From assembly GCA_038234975.1 (NCBI GenBank), contig JBBSUK010000095.1:1-14613 (forward strand): a stretch of 14,613 nucleotides of DNA, in the 5' to 3' direction. The translations under genes were made by a program, and so were the position numbers. Source of the stretch: Schlegelella_A sp038234975. Its GTDB lineage: Bacteria; Pseudomonadota; Gammaproteobacteria; Burkholderiales; Burkholderiaceae_C. The notes beneath the pieces were generated by a model. The model was given only the letters and a program-made list of their open reading frames with translations. It was not told the DNA's origin and ran no database searches. This document shows positions 6,233-14,541 of this stretch, piece by piece; position 1 is the stretch's first letter; each line of letters begins with the position of its first letter.

Positions 6233-6981
6233 GCTACCGTCTGTCCGCGACGACGGGCCTGCATCGGGGCGATCGCGCGTACCAGCAGGACCAGGTCCAG
6301 ATCATCCCCCACGCTCGCGTCCCGGGCTGCGTGATGGGAGTCCTCGCCGACGGCATGGGCGGCAAGAGCGGGGGGCGCAAGGCCTCCGACCAGGTTCTCC
6401 TCACGGCGCAACAGCTCTTCGAGCGCTATTCGCCGACGCGCGACGATCCCGGCGAAGCGCTCAAGCAGCTCGTGCTCGAGGCGCACCTGATGATCAAGCT
6501 CACGGCGATCACCTCGGAAGAGGAGCCGCACAGCACGATCGCCGCCTTCCTCATCAGCCCGACGCGCGAATGCGAGGTCGTGCACGCGGGCGATTCGCGC
6601 ATCTACCACTTCAGGGCGGCCGAGATGGTGAGCCGCTCGATCGACCACTCCTACGTGCAACGCCTCGTAGACGAGCATCAGATCACCGAGGAAGAGGCGA
6701 ACAACCATCCGCAGTCGAACCTGCTGACGGGTTGCCTGGGCACCTTCCAGGACCCGCCGCTGGCGCAGAAACGGATCGACCGGCTCGAGGTCGGCGACAG
6801 CATCCTGTCGTGCAGCGATGGCCTGTGGCACTACTTCACGCCGCGCGAGCTGGGTGCCATCGTGCACGCGCTGCCGCCTCGCGAGGCGACCGAGATGCTC
6901 GTCGGCAAGGCGCGCCAGCGCGCCCGCGGCTCGGGCGACAACCTGTCGCTCGCGCTGGTGCGCGTCGAGTCGCTCGGCTGA
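6214..6981 (+). CDS. PP2C-family serine/threonine protein phosphatase
   Basis: A metal-dependent phosphatase of the PPM/PP2C family, expected to remove phosphate from Ser/Thr of proteins in the cytoplasm. The 255 residues are a bare catalytic domain: GDRAYQQD (R21, D26) in place of the usual R-x-x-N-E-D motif, LADGMGG (D46, G47), HSTIAAFLI, HAGDSRIY (D127), CSDGLW (D202), and GSGDNLSLALV (D242, N243). The metal-binding aspartates are all present, so it is probably active. No signal peptide, membrane segment or regulatory domain is visible. The ATG at 6214 is the first possible start (in-frame TAG at 6202-6204) but has no ribosome binding site. No kinase, FHA or type VI secretion gene is nearby, so its partner kinase is unknown. 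Its stop abuts the stop of the convergent gene. Confidence 0.92.
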   Translation: MATNGLGYRLSATTGLHRGDRAYQQDQVQIIPHARVPGCVMGVLADGMGGKSGGRKASDQVLLTAQQLFERYSPTRDDPGEALKQLVLEAHLMIKLTAITSEEEPHSTIAAFLISPTRECEVVHAGDSRIYHFRAAEMVSRSIDHSYVQRLVDEHQITEEEANNHPQSNLLTGCLGTFQDPPLAQKRIDRLEVGDSILSCSDGLWHYFTPRELGAIVHALPPREATEMLVGKARQRARGSGDNLSLALVRVESLG

Positions 6982-7629
6982 TCAGCGGCTTGCCGCCTGC
7001 GCGGCGCTCGCGCCCGAAGCAGGAGGCGGCACCGGCAGCGACGACGCCGGCGGCTTCGCCGACAGGCGCCGCAGGGTGGCGTCGAGCGACTGCTCCCGGT
7101 GCATCCCGACCTCGTGCTGCTTGTCCGCATAGGCCTTCCGGCTCGCCGCTTCGCGTGCCGCGCGTTGCGCGGCCGGCTCGGCCGGTGAGCGGGGGCCGCG
7201 CGGGGGCGGCGGCGTCGGCGCGGGGCGCGGCTTCGGTCTGTCGATCGCCGGAGTCGGGGCTGCCGACGCTGCCGGCTCGCGACCTCGGCGCGCGTCGTCC
7301 TCGACCTTGTCCGCGATCTCCTTGCGACGGGCTTCGGCGCGTTCGTGGCGCCGCCGCTCGTCGAGCGCGAGCTGTCGGGTGCGCAGCCCGTCGAGCGTCC
7401 GGCGACGATCGCGTTTCGCGTCGTCGACGCACGAGGTGACGACGAAGCGTGCATCGCACGACTTGACACGCTCCGCGTACGTCGATTCCGCCGCGACGCG
7501 CGCCGCGGCGATCTCCGACCGCTCGTCGGCGCGCGCCGGCATCGCCCACGCCAGCGCGAGTGCAGGCAGCGTGCAGGCGAGCCACGCCGCCGACGTCCGT
7601 CTCGAGATCCGGGTCATGCCTTGCATCAT
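6982..7629 (-). CDS. Small exported protein of unknown function
   Basis: I do not recognise a named family. The 215-residue product starts with a Sec-type signal: TRISRRTSAAWLACTLPALALAWAM in outline, with a likely cleavage after ARA near residue 35, just before DERSE. The mature protein has two cysteines about 13 residues apart (CDARFVVTSCVDDAKRDRR), which could form a disulphide, then a highly charged helical or coiled-coil stretch (about 65-110, Arg/Glu-rich), a Pro-rich linker (PRPAPTPPPPRGPRSP), a second charged segment and an Ala/Pro-rich end. The ATG at 7629 overlaps the zapE TGA as ATGA, with GGGG five bases upstream; an ATG at 7617 would shorten the signal by four residues. It ends the sucA operon, so it is probably co-transcribed at a low level. 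Its periplasmic location is inferred. Confidence 0.75.
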   Translation of the reverse strand: MMQGMTRISRRTSAAWLACTLPALALAWAMPARADERSEIAAARVAAESTYAERVKSCDARFVVTSCVDDAKRDRRRTLDGLRTRQLALDERRRHERAEARRKEIADKVEDDARRGREPAASAAPTPAIDRPKPRPAPTPPPPRGPRSPAEPAAQRAAREAASRKAYADKQHEVGMHREQSLDATLRRLSAKPPASSLPVPPPASGASAAQAASR

Positions 7630-8723
7630 CGCAGCCCCGTGTCGACGATCCGCTTCGCTTCGGCGAGGTACGCCGCCGACCCCATCTCGGCCAGCCGCGA
7701 CACCGTGCGCGGGAACTCGTGCACCAGCGGGCCCTCGGTGTACAACGCTTGCGGGGCGACGGCGGCCGACACGATGAGCTTCACGCGTCGGTCGTAGAGC
7801 ACGTCGACCAGCCAGGTGAAGCGGCGCGCCTCGGACGCCAGCCGGGGCGACATCTGCGGCACGCCCGACAGCAGCACGGTGTGGAACTGCGTCGCCAGCT
7901 CGAGGTAGTCGTTCTGCGAACGCGGCCCGCCGCAAAGCACCCTGAAGTCGAACCAGACGATGCCACCGGCGAGCCGTCGGGCGCGGATCTCGCGGTTCTC
8001 GATGCGCAGCACCGGGTCCTCGTCCTTCACCTCGGCGATCGCGTCGAACGCCTGCGTCATCTCCGCCTCCGCCGACTCGCCGAGCGGCGTGTGGTACGTC
8101 GCGACCGAGAGCAAGGTGACCTGCCGGTAGTCGACGCCAGCGTCGACGTTGACGACCTCGAGTCGCTCCTCGAGCAGCGCGATCGCCGGCAGGATGCGGT
8201 CGCGATGCAGGCCATCGGGATAGAGACCCGAGGGCGGGAAGTTCGACGTCGTGACGAGGCTGACGCGGTGGGCGAACAGCGCCTCGAGCAGTCGGTGCAG
8301 GATCATCGCGTCGGTGACGTCAGCGACGTGGAACTCGTCGAGGCAGACCAACCTGAAGCGCCTCGCCATCGCCTCGCCGAGGTGCTCGAGCGGGTCGGCC
8401 GTGCCGTGCCTCTCGGCGAGCTCGCGGTGCACCTCGCGCATGAACTCGTGGAAGTGCAGCCGGGTCTTGCGCTGCAACGGCACGGCGTTGAAGAAGCAGT
8501 CCATCAGGAAGCTCTTGCCGCGCCCGACGCCACCCCAGAGGTAGACACCGCGCGGCAACGGCGGCCGCGACAGCAGCTTGGTCAGCGCGTTCGAGCGTCG
8601 CGCCTTGTAGTCCGCCCACTCGGACTCGCAGCGCTCGAGCGCGTCGATTGCGCGCAGCTGCGCCGGATCGGACCGATAGCCTCGCGAGGCGAGCGCGTCT
8701 TCGTACAGCGAGCGAACGCCCAT
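7626..8723 (-). CDS. zapE: Cell division protein ZapE / AFG1-like ATPase
   Basis: AFG1/LACE1-family P-loop ATPase. E. coli ZapE binds FtsZ and affects Z-ring stability under stress or low oxygen; mitochondrial relatives act in quality control of respiratory-chain subunits. The 365-residue product (E. coli: 375) has Walker A GGVGRGKS (64-71, K70) in the family-specific YLWGGVGRGKSFLMD, HFHEFM, Walker B LVCLDEFHVADVTDA (D129, E130), and TTSNFPPSGLYPDGLHRDR, which is diagnostic for ZapE. The start is the ATG at 8723 with AGGTGG about ten bases upstream, 41 bp after the lpdA stop. zapE after the 2-oxoglutarate dehydrogenase genes is an arrangement I know from betaproteobacteria. Confidence 0.94.
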   Translation of the reverse strand: MGVRSLYEDALASRGYRSDPAQLRAIDALERCESEWADYKARRSNALTKLLSRPPLPRGVYLWGGVGRGKSFLMDCFFNAVPLQRKTRLHFHEFMREVHRELAERHGTADPLEHLGEAMARRFRLVCLDEFHVADVTDAMILHRLLEALFAHRVSLVTTSNFPPSGLYPDGLHRDRILPAIALLEERLEVVNVDAGVDYRQVTLLSVATYHTPLGESAEAEMTQAFDAIAEVKDEDPVLRIENREIRARRLAGGIVWFDFRVLCGGPRSQNDYLELATQFHTVLLSGVPQMSPRLASEARRFTWLVDVLYDRRVKLIVSAAVAPQALYTEGPLVHEFPRTVSRLAEMGSAAYLAEAKRIVDTGLR

Positions 8724-8764
8724 CGCTCAGCTGCCACCTGCTCCGACGTGCGGCCCGGGATGCG

Positions 8765-10198
8765 TCAGAAGTTCAGCGCCCGCTTGTCGACGGCGAGCGC
8801 CGCTTCCTTGGTCGCCTCCGCCAGGCTCGGGTGTGCATGGCAGATGCGGCCGAGGTCTTCGGCGGAGGCCTTGAACTCCATCGCCACGACCGCTTCGGCG
8901 ATCAGCTCCGACACCATCGGGCCGATCATGTGGACGCCGAGGATCTCGTCGCTCTTCGCGTCGGCGATCACCTTGACGAGGCCGGTCGTGTCGCCGAGCG
9001 CGCGGGCGCGGCCGTTGGCCATGAACGGGAACGTGCCGGCCTTGAAGGCGCGGCCTGCCGCCTCGAGCTGCTGCTCATTGCGGCCCACCCAGGCGATCTC
9101 CGGGTGCGTGTAGATGACCCATGGCACGGTGTTGAAGTCGACGTGCGGCTTCTGTCCGGCGATCCGCTCGGCCACCGCGACGCCCTCCTCCTCAGCCTTG
9201 TGCGCCAGCATCGGCCCGCGCACGACATCGCCGATCGCCCACACGTTCTCGAGGCTGGTTCGGCAATCGTCGTCGACGCTGACGAACCCGCGCTCGTCGA
9301 CCGCGAGGCCGACGGCGGACGCGCCGAGCCCGTCGGTGTTGGGCATGCGACCGATCGAGACGATGAGCCTGTCGCAGGCGAGCGTCTGCGCTGCGCCGGA
9401 CGCGTCGGTGTACGCAACGCTCACGCCTTCGCCCGAAACCGCATCGACCTGATTGATCTTCACCCCGAGCACGACCTTCAGGCCCTGTCGCGCGAACGCC
9501 TTCTGCGCTTCGGCGGCGACCTGCTGGTCGATCCCGCCGAGGAAGGCCGGCAGTGCCTCCAGGATCGTCACTTCCGCGCCGAGCCGCCGCCAGACCGAGC
9601 CCATCTCCAGGCCGATGACCCCCGAGCCGACGATGCCGAGGGACTTCGGCAGCGCACCCATCGCCAGCGCGCCGTCGTTCGACAGAACCTTCTTCTCGTC
9701 GAACGCGACGCCAGGCAATGGTCGCGCGTTCGACCCTGTCGCGACGACGACGTGCTTGCCGACGATCGTTTCGGGCTTGGCCGACGCGACCGTGATCTCC
9801 CATCCGCCGTCGACCTTGCGCGAGAACGAGCCTCGGCCGTGCAGGAAGGTGACCTTGTTCTTCTTGAACAGGTACAGGATGCCGTCGTTGTTCTGCTTGA
9901 CGACCGTGGCCTTGCGCGCCTGCATCTTCGCCAGGTCGAGCGTGAGCTCGCCGATGCCGATGCCGTGCGCGGCGAACGCATGCCCGGCCTGGTCGTAATT
10001 CTCCGACGACTGAAGCAGCGCCTTGCTCGGAATGCAGCCGACGTTGGTGCAGGTGCCGCCCGGCGCGGGGCCGCCCTTGTCGTTCTTCCACTCGTCGATG
10101 CACGCGGTGCTGAAGCCGAGCTGCGCCGCCCGGATCGCCGCGATGTAGCCGCCGGGCCCGCCGCCGATGACGACGACGTCGAAAGTCTGGACGGTCAT
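8765..10198 (-). CDS. lpdA: Dihydrolipoyl dehydrogenase (E3 of 2-oxoglutarate dehydrogenase)
   Basis: FAD-dependent oxidoreductase that re-oxidises the dihydrolipoyl arm of E2 and passes electrons to NAD+. The 477 residues contain the N-terminal FAD-binding IGGGPGGYIAA, the redox-active disulphide GGTCTNVGCIPSK (C50, C55), the NAD-binding GIVGSGVIGLEMGSVW, the second FAD block WAIGDVVRGPMLAHKAEEEG, and the C-terminal HAHPSLAEA with the active-site base H456 and partner E461. Before the cysteines it carries the short WKNDKGGPAPG insert typical of betaproteobacterial TCA-type LpdA. There is no N-terminal lipoyl domain, unlike some pyruvate dehydrogenase E3 proteins. The ATG lies two bases after the odhB stop and shows no strong ribosome binding site, so coupling is likely. 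Confidence 0.96.
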   Translation of the reverse strand: MTVQTFDVVVIGGGPGGYIAAIRAAQLGFSTACIDEWKNDKGGPAPGGTCTNVGCIPSKALLQSSENYDQAGHAFAAHGIGIGELTLDLAKMQARKATVVKQNNDGILYLFKKNKVTFLHGRGSFSRKVDGGWEITVASAKPETIVGKHVVVATGSNARPLPGVAFDEKKVLSNDGALAMGALPKSLGIVGSGVIGLEMGSVWRRLGAEVTILEALPAFLGGIDQQVAAEAQKAFARQGLKVVLGVKINQVDAVSGEGVSVAYTDASGAAQTLACDRLIVSIGRMPNTDGLGASAVGLAVDERGFVSVDDDCRTSLENVWAIGDVVRGPMLAHKAEEEGVAVAERIAGQKPHVDFNTVPWVIYTHPEIAWVGRNEQQLEAAGRAFKAGTFPFMANGRARALGDTTGLVKVIADAKSDEILGVHMIGPMVSELIAEAVVAMEFKASAEDLGRICHAHPSLAEATKEAALAVDKRALNF

Positions 10199-10200
10199 GG

Positions 10201-11535
10201 TCAGATGTCGAAGAGCAGGCGCGAGGTATCCTCGAGCGCGTCCTTCATCGCCACCAGTCCGAGCACCGCCTCACGTCCGTCGATGATGCGGTGGTCGTAG
10301 CTCATCGCCAGGTAGTTCATCGGCCGGATGACGATCTGCCCGTTCTCGACCACGGCGCGCTCCTTGGTCGCGTGCACGCCGAGGATCGCGCTTTGCGGCG
10401 GGTTGATGATCGGCGTCGACAGCATCGAGCCGAACACGCCGCCGTTGGAGATCGAGAACGTGCCACCGGTGAGGTCGTCGAGCGAGAGCTTGGCGTCGGC
10501 CGCCTTCTGGCCGAACTCGGCGATCTTCTTCTCGATCTCGGCGAACGACATCTGGTCGGCGTTGCGCAGGATCGGCACCACGAGACCGCGCGGCGAACCG
10601 ACGGCGATGCCGATGTCGAAGTAACCGTGGTAGACGATGTCGTTGCCGTCGATCGAGGCGTTGATCACCGGGTACTTCTTGAGCGCAGCGACAGCGGCCT
10701 TGACGAAAAAGCTCATGAAGCCGAGACGCGTGCCGTGCTCCTTCTCGAACCGCTCCTGGAAGCGCTTCCTCATCTCCATCACGGGCGCCATGTTCACCTC
10801 GTTGAAGGTGGTCAGGATGGCGTTGCTCGACTGCGACTGGAGCAGCCGTTCGGCGACGCGTGCGCGCAGCCGCGTCATCGCGACTCGCTGCTCGGGCCGG
10901 TCGCCGAGCTTCATCGTGGTCGGCGCCGGCACCGCCGGCAGCGCCCGCTGGGTCACCCGCGCCGCCACCGCCGCGCCGCCCCGCGACACCGGTGGCGGGG
11001 CCGGCGGCGGCTCCGGAGGCGGGGCGGGCGGCCGAGTCGGCTGTCCGGCGGCCTGCGCTTCGAGCGCCTGCACCACATCATCCTTGGTGACCCGTCCGTC
11101 CTTGCCGGTGCCCTGCACCGATCCGGAGGCCAGGCCGTGCTCGGCCATCAGCTTGGCGGCCGCCGGCATGGCGATGTCGCTCTTGGTCTCGGCGAGCGCC
11201 GCAACGTCCGAAGCAATGCCCGGGGTCGCCCCGGGCGCGGGTTCACCGGCCGGAATCTCCTTGATCTGCAGGGCACCCGAAGTGACCTCCTCGCCTTCGG
11301 TGTCGATCCTGGCGATCACCTCGTCGCCGACGCAGCTGTCGCCCTCGTGCTTGACGATCTGCGCGAGCACGCCGGCCGACGGCGCCGGCACCTCGAGGAC
11401 GACCTTGTCGGTCTCGATCTCGATCAGGATCTCATCCTGCTCGACGGCCTCGCCGGGCTTTTTCTTCCACTGCAGCAGGGTGGCTTCGGCAACCGATTCC
11501 GACAATTGCGGAACCTTGACTTCGATGACGGACAT
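10201..11535 (-). CDS. odhB: Dihydrolipoyllysine succinyltransferase (E2 of 2-oxoglutarate dehydrogenase)
   Basis: E2 core (also called SucB): takes the succinyl group from E1 on its lipoyl arm and transfers it to CoA. The 444 residues comprise one lipoyl domain (1-78, with the lipoylated lysine K44 in ETDKV), an acidic/Pro linker, the peripheral-subunit-binding domain (about 122-157, PAAAKLMAEHGL and GTGKDGRVTKDDV), a Pro/Ala-rich hinge (about 160-205, APPPEPPPAPPP), and the acyltransferase domain (about 215-444) ending with SYDHRIIDG (catalytic H415, D419). A single lipoyl domain and the FNEVNM block identify succinyltransferase rather than pyruvate dehydrogenase E2. The ATG at 11535 lies seven bases after the sucA stop with no clear ribosome binding site. 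Confidence 0.96.
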   Translation of the reverse strand: MSVIEVKVPQLSESVAEATLLQWKKKPGEAVEQDEILIEIETDKVVLEVPAPSAGVLAQIVKHEGDSCVGDEVIARIDTEGEEVTSGALQIKEIPAGEPAPGATPGIASDVAALAETKSDIAMPAAAKLMAEHGLASGSVQGTGKDGRVTKDDVVQALEAQAAGQPTRPPAPPPEPPPAPPPVSRGGAAVAARVTQRALPAVPAPTTMKLGDRPEQRVAMTRLRARVAERLLQSQSSNAILTTFNEVNMAPVMEMRKRFQERFEKEHGTRLGFMSFFVKAAVAALKKYPVINASIDGNDIVYHGYFDIGIAVGSPRGLVVPILRNADQMSFAEIEKKIAEFGQKAADAKLSLDDLTGGTFSISNGGVFGSMLSTPIINPPQSAILGVHATKERAVVENGQIVIRPMNYLAMSYDHRIIDGREAVLGLVAMKDALEDTSRLLFDI

Positions 11536-11542
11536 GGTGGTT

Positions 11543-14404
11543 CTACTTGGTCAGGACGAAGCCCTTGAGCTTGCCGAATGCGTTGTCGAGCAGCGTCTTC
11601 TGCTGCTCCTGGTGGAGGTGGGCGTAGCCGACCGCGGGCGACGCTGAAGCCGGCCGACCGGCATAGGCAAGGCGCTGGCCGTCGGCCAGGTTCTCGTGGA
11701 TGTAGTGCTGCACGAAGAACCAGGCGCCCTGGTTCTGCGGCTCGTCCTGGCACCACACGATCTCGGTCAGGTTCGGGTACTTGCGAAGCTCGGCCGCGAA
11801 CGCCTTGTGCGGGAACGGATAGAGCTGCTCGACGCGGATCAGCGCCGTGTCGGCCGCGTTCTTGCGCTCGGCGCGGGCCCGGACGAGGTCGTAGTGCACC
11901 TTGCCCGAGCAGGCGACGAGCCGCTTGACCTTCTCGGCGTTGAGCTCGGGCGTCGAGTCGCCGAGCACGGTCCTGAACTCGCCCTTGGTGAACTCGGTCA
12001 GCGGCGACGTCGCGTCCTTTGCGCGCAACAGCGACTTCGGCGTCATCACGATCAGCGGCTTCCTGAACATGCGCACCATCTGCCGCCGCAGCACGTGAAA
12101 GATCTGCGACGCGCTCGTTGGCTGCACGACCTGCATGTTGTTGTCGGCCGCCAGCTGCATGAAGCGCTCGAGCCGAGCGGACGAGTGCTCGGGGCCCTGG
12201 CCTTCGTAGCCGTGCGGCAGCAGCAGCGTGAGTCCGTTCGAGCGGCCCCACTTCACCTCGCCGGACGCGATGAACTGGTCGATGACGACCTGGGCGCCGT
12301 TGACGAAGTCGCCGAACTGGGCCTCCCAGAGCACGAGCGTGTTCGGATCGGCACTCGCGTAGCCGTACTCGAATCCGAGCACCGCCTCTTCGGAGAGCAG
12401 CGAATCGATGACGACGAACGGTGCCTGCCCTTCGGCGACGTGCTGCAGCGGCGTGTAGCTGCCTTCGTCCCACTTCTCGCGGTCCTGGTCGTGCAGCACG
12501 GCGTGGCGGTGCGTGAAGGTGCCACGCGCCGAATCCTCGCCCGAGAGGCGGACCGGATAGCCGCTCGCCACCAGCGACGCGTACGCCAGATGCTCACCCA
12601 TGCCCCAGTCGACCCGTGAGTCGCCCCGGCCCATCGCGGCACGGTCGGCGAGCACCGTGGCGACGAGCGAGTGCACCTTGAAGCCGGGCGGGACCGTGGT
12701 GAGCCGCTCGGCGAGGCGCTTGATCTCGGCCATCGGCAGCGCGGTGTCGGCCGCGTCGGTCCACTTCTTGCCGAGAAACGGCGCCCAGTCGACGGCGTAC
12801 TTGCTCTTGTAGTTGGTGAGCACCGGGTCGTAGCTGCTCTTGCCGGCCTCGAGTGCGGCGCGCGTCGACTTGACGAGCTCGTCGGGGCCGTTGGCTTCCA
12901 GCACGCCCTGCGCGACGAGCTTGTCGCCATAGAGCTTGCGCGTGCCCGGATGCGCCGCGATCTTGCGGTACATGATCGGCTGCGTCATCGCCGGCGTGTC
13001 CTGCTCGTTGTGGCCGAGCTTGCGGAAGCAGACGATGTCGACGACGACATCCTTGTTGAACTCCTGCCGGTAGTCGAGCGCGAGCTGCGAGCATAGGACC
13101 ACCGCTTCCGGGTCGTCGCCGTTGACGTGCAGCACGGGCGCTTCGATCATCTTCACGACGTCGGAGCAGTACAGCGTCGAGCGCGAGTCCCGCGGATCGC
13201 TCGTCGTGAAGCCGATCTGGTTGTTGATGACGACGTGCACCGTGCCGCCTGTGTAGTAGCCGCGCGTCTGCGCCAGCGCCAGCGTCTCCATCACGACGCC
13301 CTGGCCGGCGAAGGCGGCGTCGCCGTGCACCAGCACCGGCAGCACCGTGTCTCCCTCATGGTCGCCACGGCGGTCGAGGCGGGCCTTCACCGAACCCTCG
13401 ACGACCGGGTTGACGATCTCGAGGTGCGACGGGTTGAAGGCCAGGCTCAGGTGGACCGGCCCGCCGTCGGTCGTGATGTCGCTCGAGAAGCCCTGGTGGT
13501 ACTTCACATCGCCCGACGGCAGGCTCTCGGGCGCGGTGTGGTCGAACTCGGCGAACAGGTCCTTCGGCATCTTGCCGAGGGTGTTGACGAGCACGTTGAG
13601 CCGGCCCCGATGAGCCATGCCGATGACGATCTCCTGGACGCCCCGCTGACCGCCCCGCTGAACGAACTCATCCATCGAGGCGATGAAGCTCTCGCTGCCT
13701 TCGAGCGAAAAGCGCTTCTGCCCGACGTACTTGGTGTGCAGGTAGCGCTCGAGGCCCTCTGCAGCCGTCAGCCGCTCCAGGATGTGGACCTTTTCTTCCT
13801 TGCTGAAACTCGGATTGGTCCGGATCGTCTCCAGCTTCTGCTGCCACCAGCGCTTCTCGGTCGGCTCGGTGATGTGCATGTACTCGGCGCCGATGGTCCC
13901 GCAATAGGTCTCGCGCAAGGCCTGCAGGATCTCCCGCAGCGTCATGTTCTCGGCGGTCGAGAAGTAGGTGTTGGTGGCGCTGAAGACGATGTCCATGTCC
14001 GCTTCGGACAGGTCGTAGAACGCCGGCTCGAGCTCCGGAATCTTCAGTCGCTCCTGCCGCTTCAGCGGGTCGAGGTCGGCCCAGCGCGATCCGAGAACGC
14101 GATACGCGGCAATCAGCGACTGGACATGGACCTGCTTGCGCGCCACAGCGAGGTCGCCGCTCGTCGCGCGATTGCCGAAGGCGTTGGCCTTGGCGCGCTG
14201 CGCGAAAGACTCGACGACCGGCGCATGGGCCATGTCGCGCGAGCTCGATCCATCGGTAGCCGGGACGTTCTGGAGGGCGTCGAAGTACGAACGCCAATGG
14301 GCGGGTACCGAGCCGGGGTTGTCGAGGTAGGCCTCGTACAACTCCTCGACGTAGGGCGCGTTGCCCCCGAACAGGTACGAGTTCGCCCTGTATTCCTGCA
14401 TCAT
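11543..14404 (-). CDS. sucA: 2-oxoglutarate dehydrogenase E1 component (thiamine diphosphate-dependent)
   Basis: E1 of the 2-oxoglutarate dehydrogenase complex: decarboxylates 2-oxoglutarate on thiamine diphosphate and succinylates the E2 lipoyl arm. The product is 953 residues, normal for the family. The N-terminus NSYLFGGNAPYVEELYEAYL is the conserved E2-interacting segment. The catalytic part has GMAHRGRLNVL (about 262-272), FNPSHLEIVNPVVEG, the thiamine/Mg motif from HGDAAFAGQG (about 360) to NNQIGFTT (about 394), and RKLGHNEQD. The C-terminal transketolase-like half includes LLLPHGYEGQGPEHSSARLE and WCQDEPQNQGAWFF. A GTG at 14413 is open in frame, but I chose the ATG at 14404: AAAGG at 14417-14413 sits eight bases upstream of it, and the protein then starts MMQEYRANSYLFGG as in relatives. 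It is the first gene of the operon. Confidence 0.97.
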   Translation of the reverse strand: MMQEYRANSYLFGGNAPYVEELYEAYLDNPGSVPAHWRSYFDALQNVPATDGSSSRDMAHAPVVESFAQRAKANAFGNRATSGDLAVARKQVHVQSLIAAYRVLGSRWADLDPLKRQERLKIPELEPAFYDLSEADMDIVFSATNTYFSTAENMTLREILQALRETYCGTIGAEYMHITEPTEKRWWQQKLETIRTNPSFSKEEKVHILERLTAAEGLERYLHTKYVGQKRFSLEGSESFIASMDEFVQRGGQRGVQEIVIGMAHRGRLNVLVNTLGKMPKDLFAEFDHTAPESLPSGDVKYHQGFSSDITTDGGPVHLSLAFNPSHLEIVNPVVEGSVKARLDRRGDHEGDTVLPVLVHGDAAFAGQGVVMETLALAQTRGYYTGGTVHVVINNQIGFTTSDPRDSRSTLYCSDVVKMIEAPVLHVNGDDPEAVVLCSQLALDYRQEFNKDVVVDIVCFRKLGHNEQDTPAMTQPIMYRKIAAHPGTRKLYGDKLVAQGVLEANGPDELVKSTRAALEAGKSSYDPVLTNYKSKYAVDWAPFLGKKWTDAADTALPMAEIKRLAERLTTVPPGFKVHSLVATVLADRAAMGRGDSRVDWGMGEHLAYASLVASGYPVRLSGEDSARGTFTHRHAVLHDQDREKWDEGSYTPLQHVAEGQAPFVVIDSLLSEEAVLGFEYGYASADPNTLVLWEAQFGDFVNGAQVVIDQFIASGEVKWGRSNGLTLLLPHGYEGQGPEHSSARLERFMQLAADNNMQVVQPTSASQIFHVLRRQMVRMFRKPLIVMTPKSLLRAKDATSPLTEFTKGEFRTVLGDSTPELNAEKVKRLVACSGKVHYDLVRARAERKNAADTALIRVEQLYPFPHKAFAAELRKYPNLTEIVWCQDEPQNQGAWFFVQHYIHENLADGQRLAYAGRPASASPAVGYAHLHQEQQKTLLDNAFGKLKGFVLTK

Positions 14405-14412
14405 TTCGCTCA

Positions 14413-14417
14413 CCTTT
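14413..14417 (-). promoter_or_regulatory. Ribosome binding site that fixes the sucA start
   Basis: AAAGG on the minus strand lies eight bases before the ATG at 14404. It overlaps the alternative GTG codon at 14413, so it cannot serve that codon; this favours the shorter protein. Confidence 0.7.
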
Positions 14418-14422
14418 CACGA

Positions 14423-14518
14423 CCGGTTTCCGGCAGTTCAGTGGGTTCAACAACCTTCCACGATGTCGGCTACGCCTCCTCGTGGATCGCGACCCGCCCG
14501 GATGGCGCCTCAGGCGGG
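14423..14518 (-). ncRNA. Structured sucA 5' leader, candidate sucA RNA cis-regulatory element
   Basis: Four hairpins lie nearly end to end on the sucA strand, just upstream of its ribosome binding site. Reading toward sucA: a 6-bp CCCGCC/GGCGGG stem (14518-14513 with 14498-14493); a 7-bp stem UCCACGA/UCGUGGA (14486-14480 with 14463-14457) enclosing a small GGC-GUA-GCC hairpin and a GGAGG; a GGUU-GUUG-AACC hairpin (14455-14444); and CCGG-AAA-CCGG (14433-14423), five bases before the AAAGG. The sucA RNA motif is a described element in the 5' leaders of sucA in Burkholderiales; position and host type fit, but I cannot confirm the consensus from memory. I found no strong pairing partner for the ribosome binding site itself. 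No protein-coding gene is recognisable in 14405-14613. Confidence 0.5.
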
Positions 14519-14541
14519 AAGGACCTTCTCAGTCTCTCGTC

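Noticed and set aside
8648..10300. 550-codon and neighbouring long plus-strand frames opposite lpdA and odhB
   Set aside because: They mirror lpdA and odhB, have no domain signature, and run across the lpdA/odhB boundary without relation to it.
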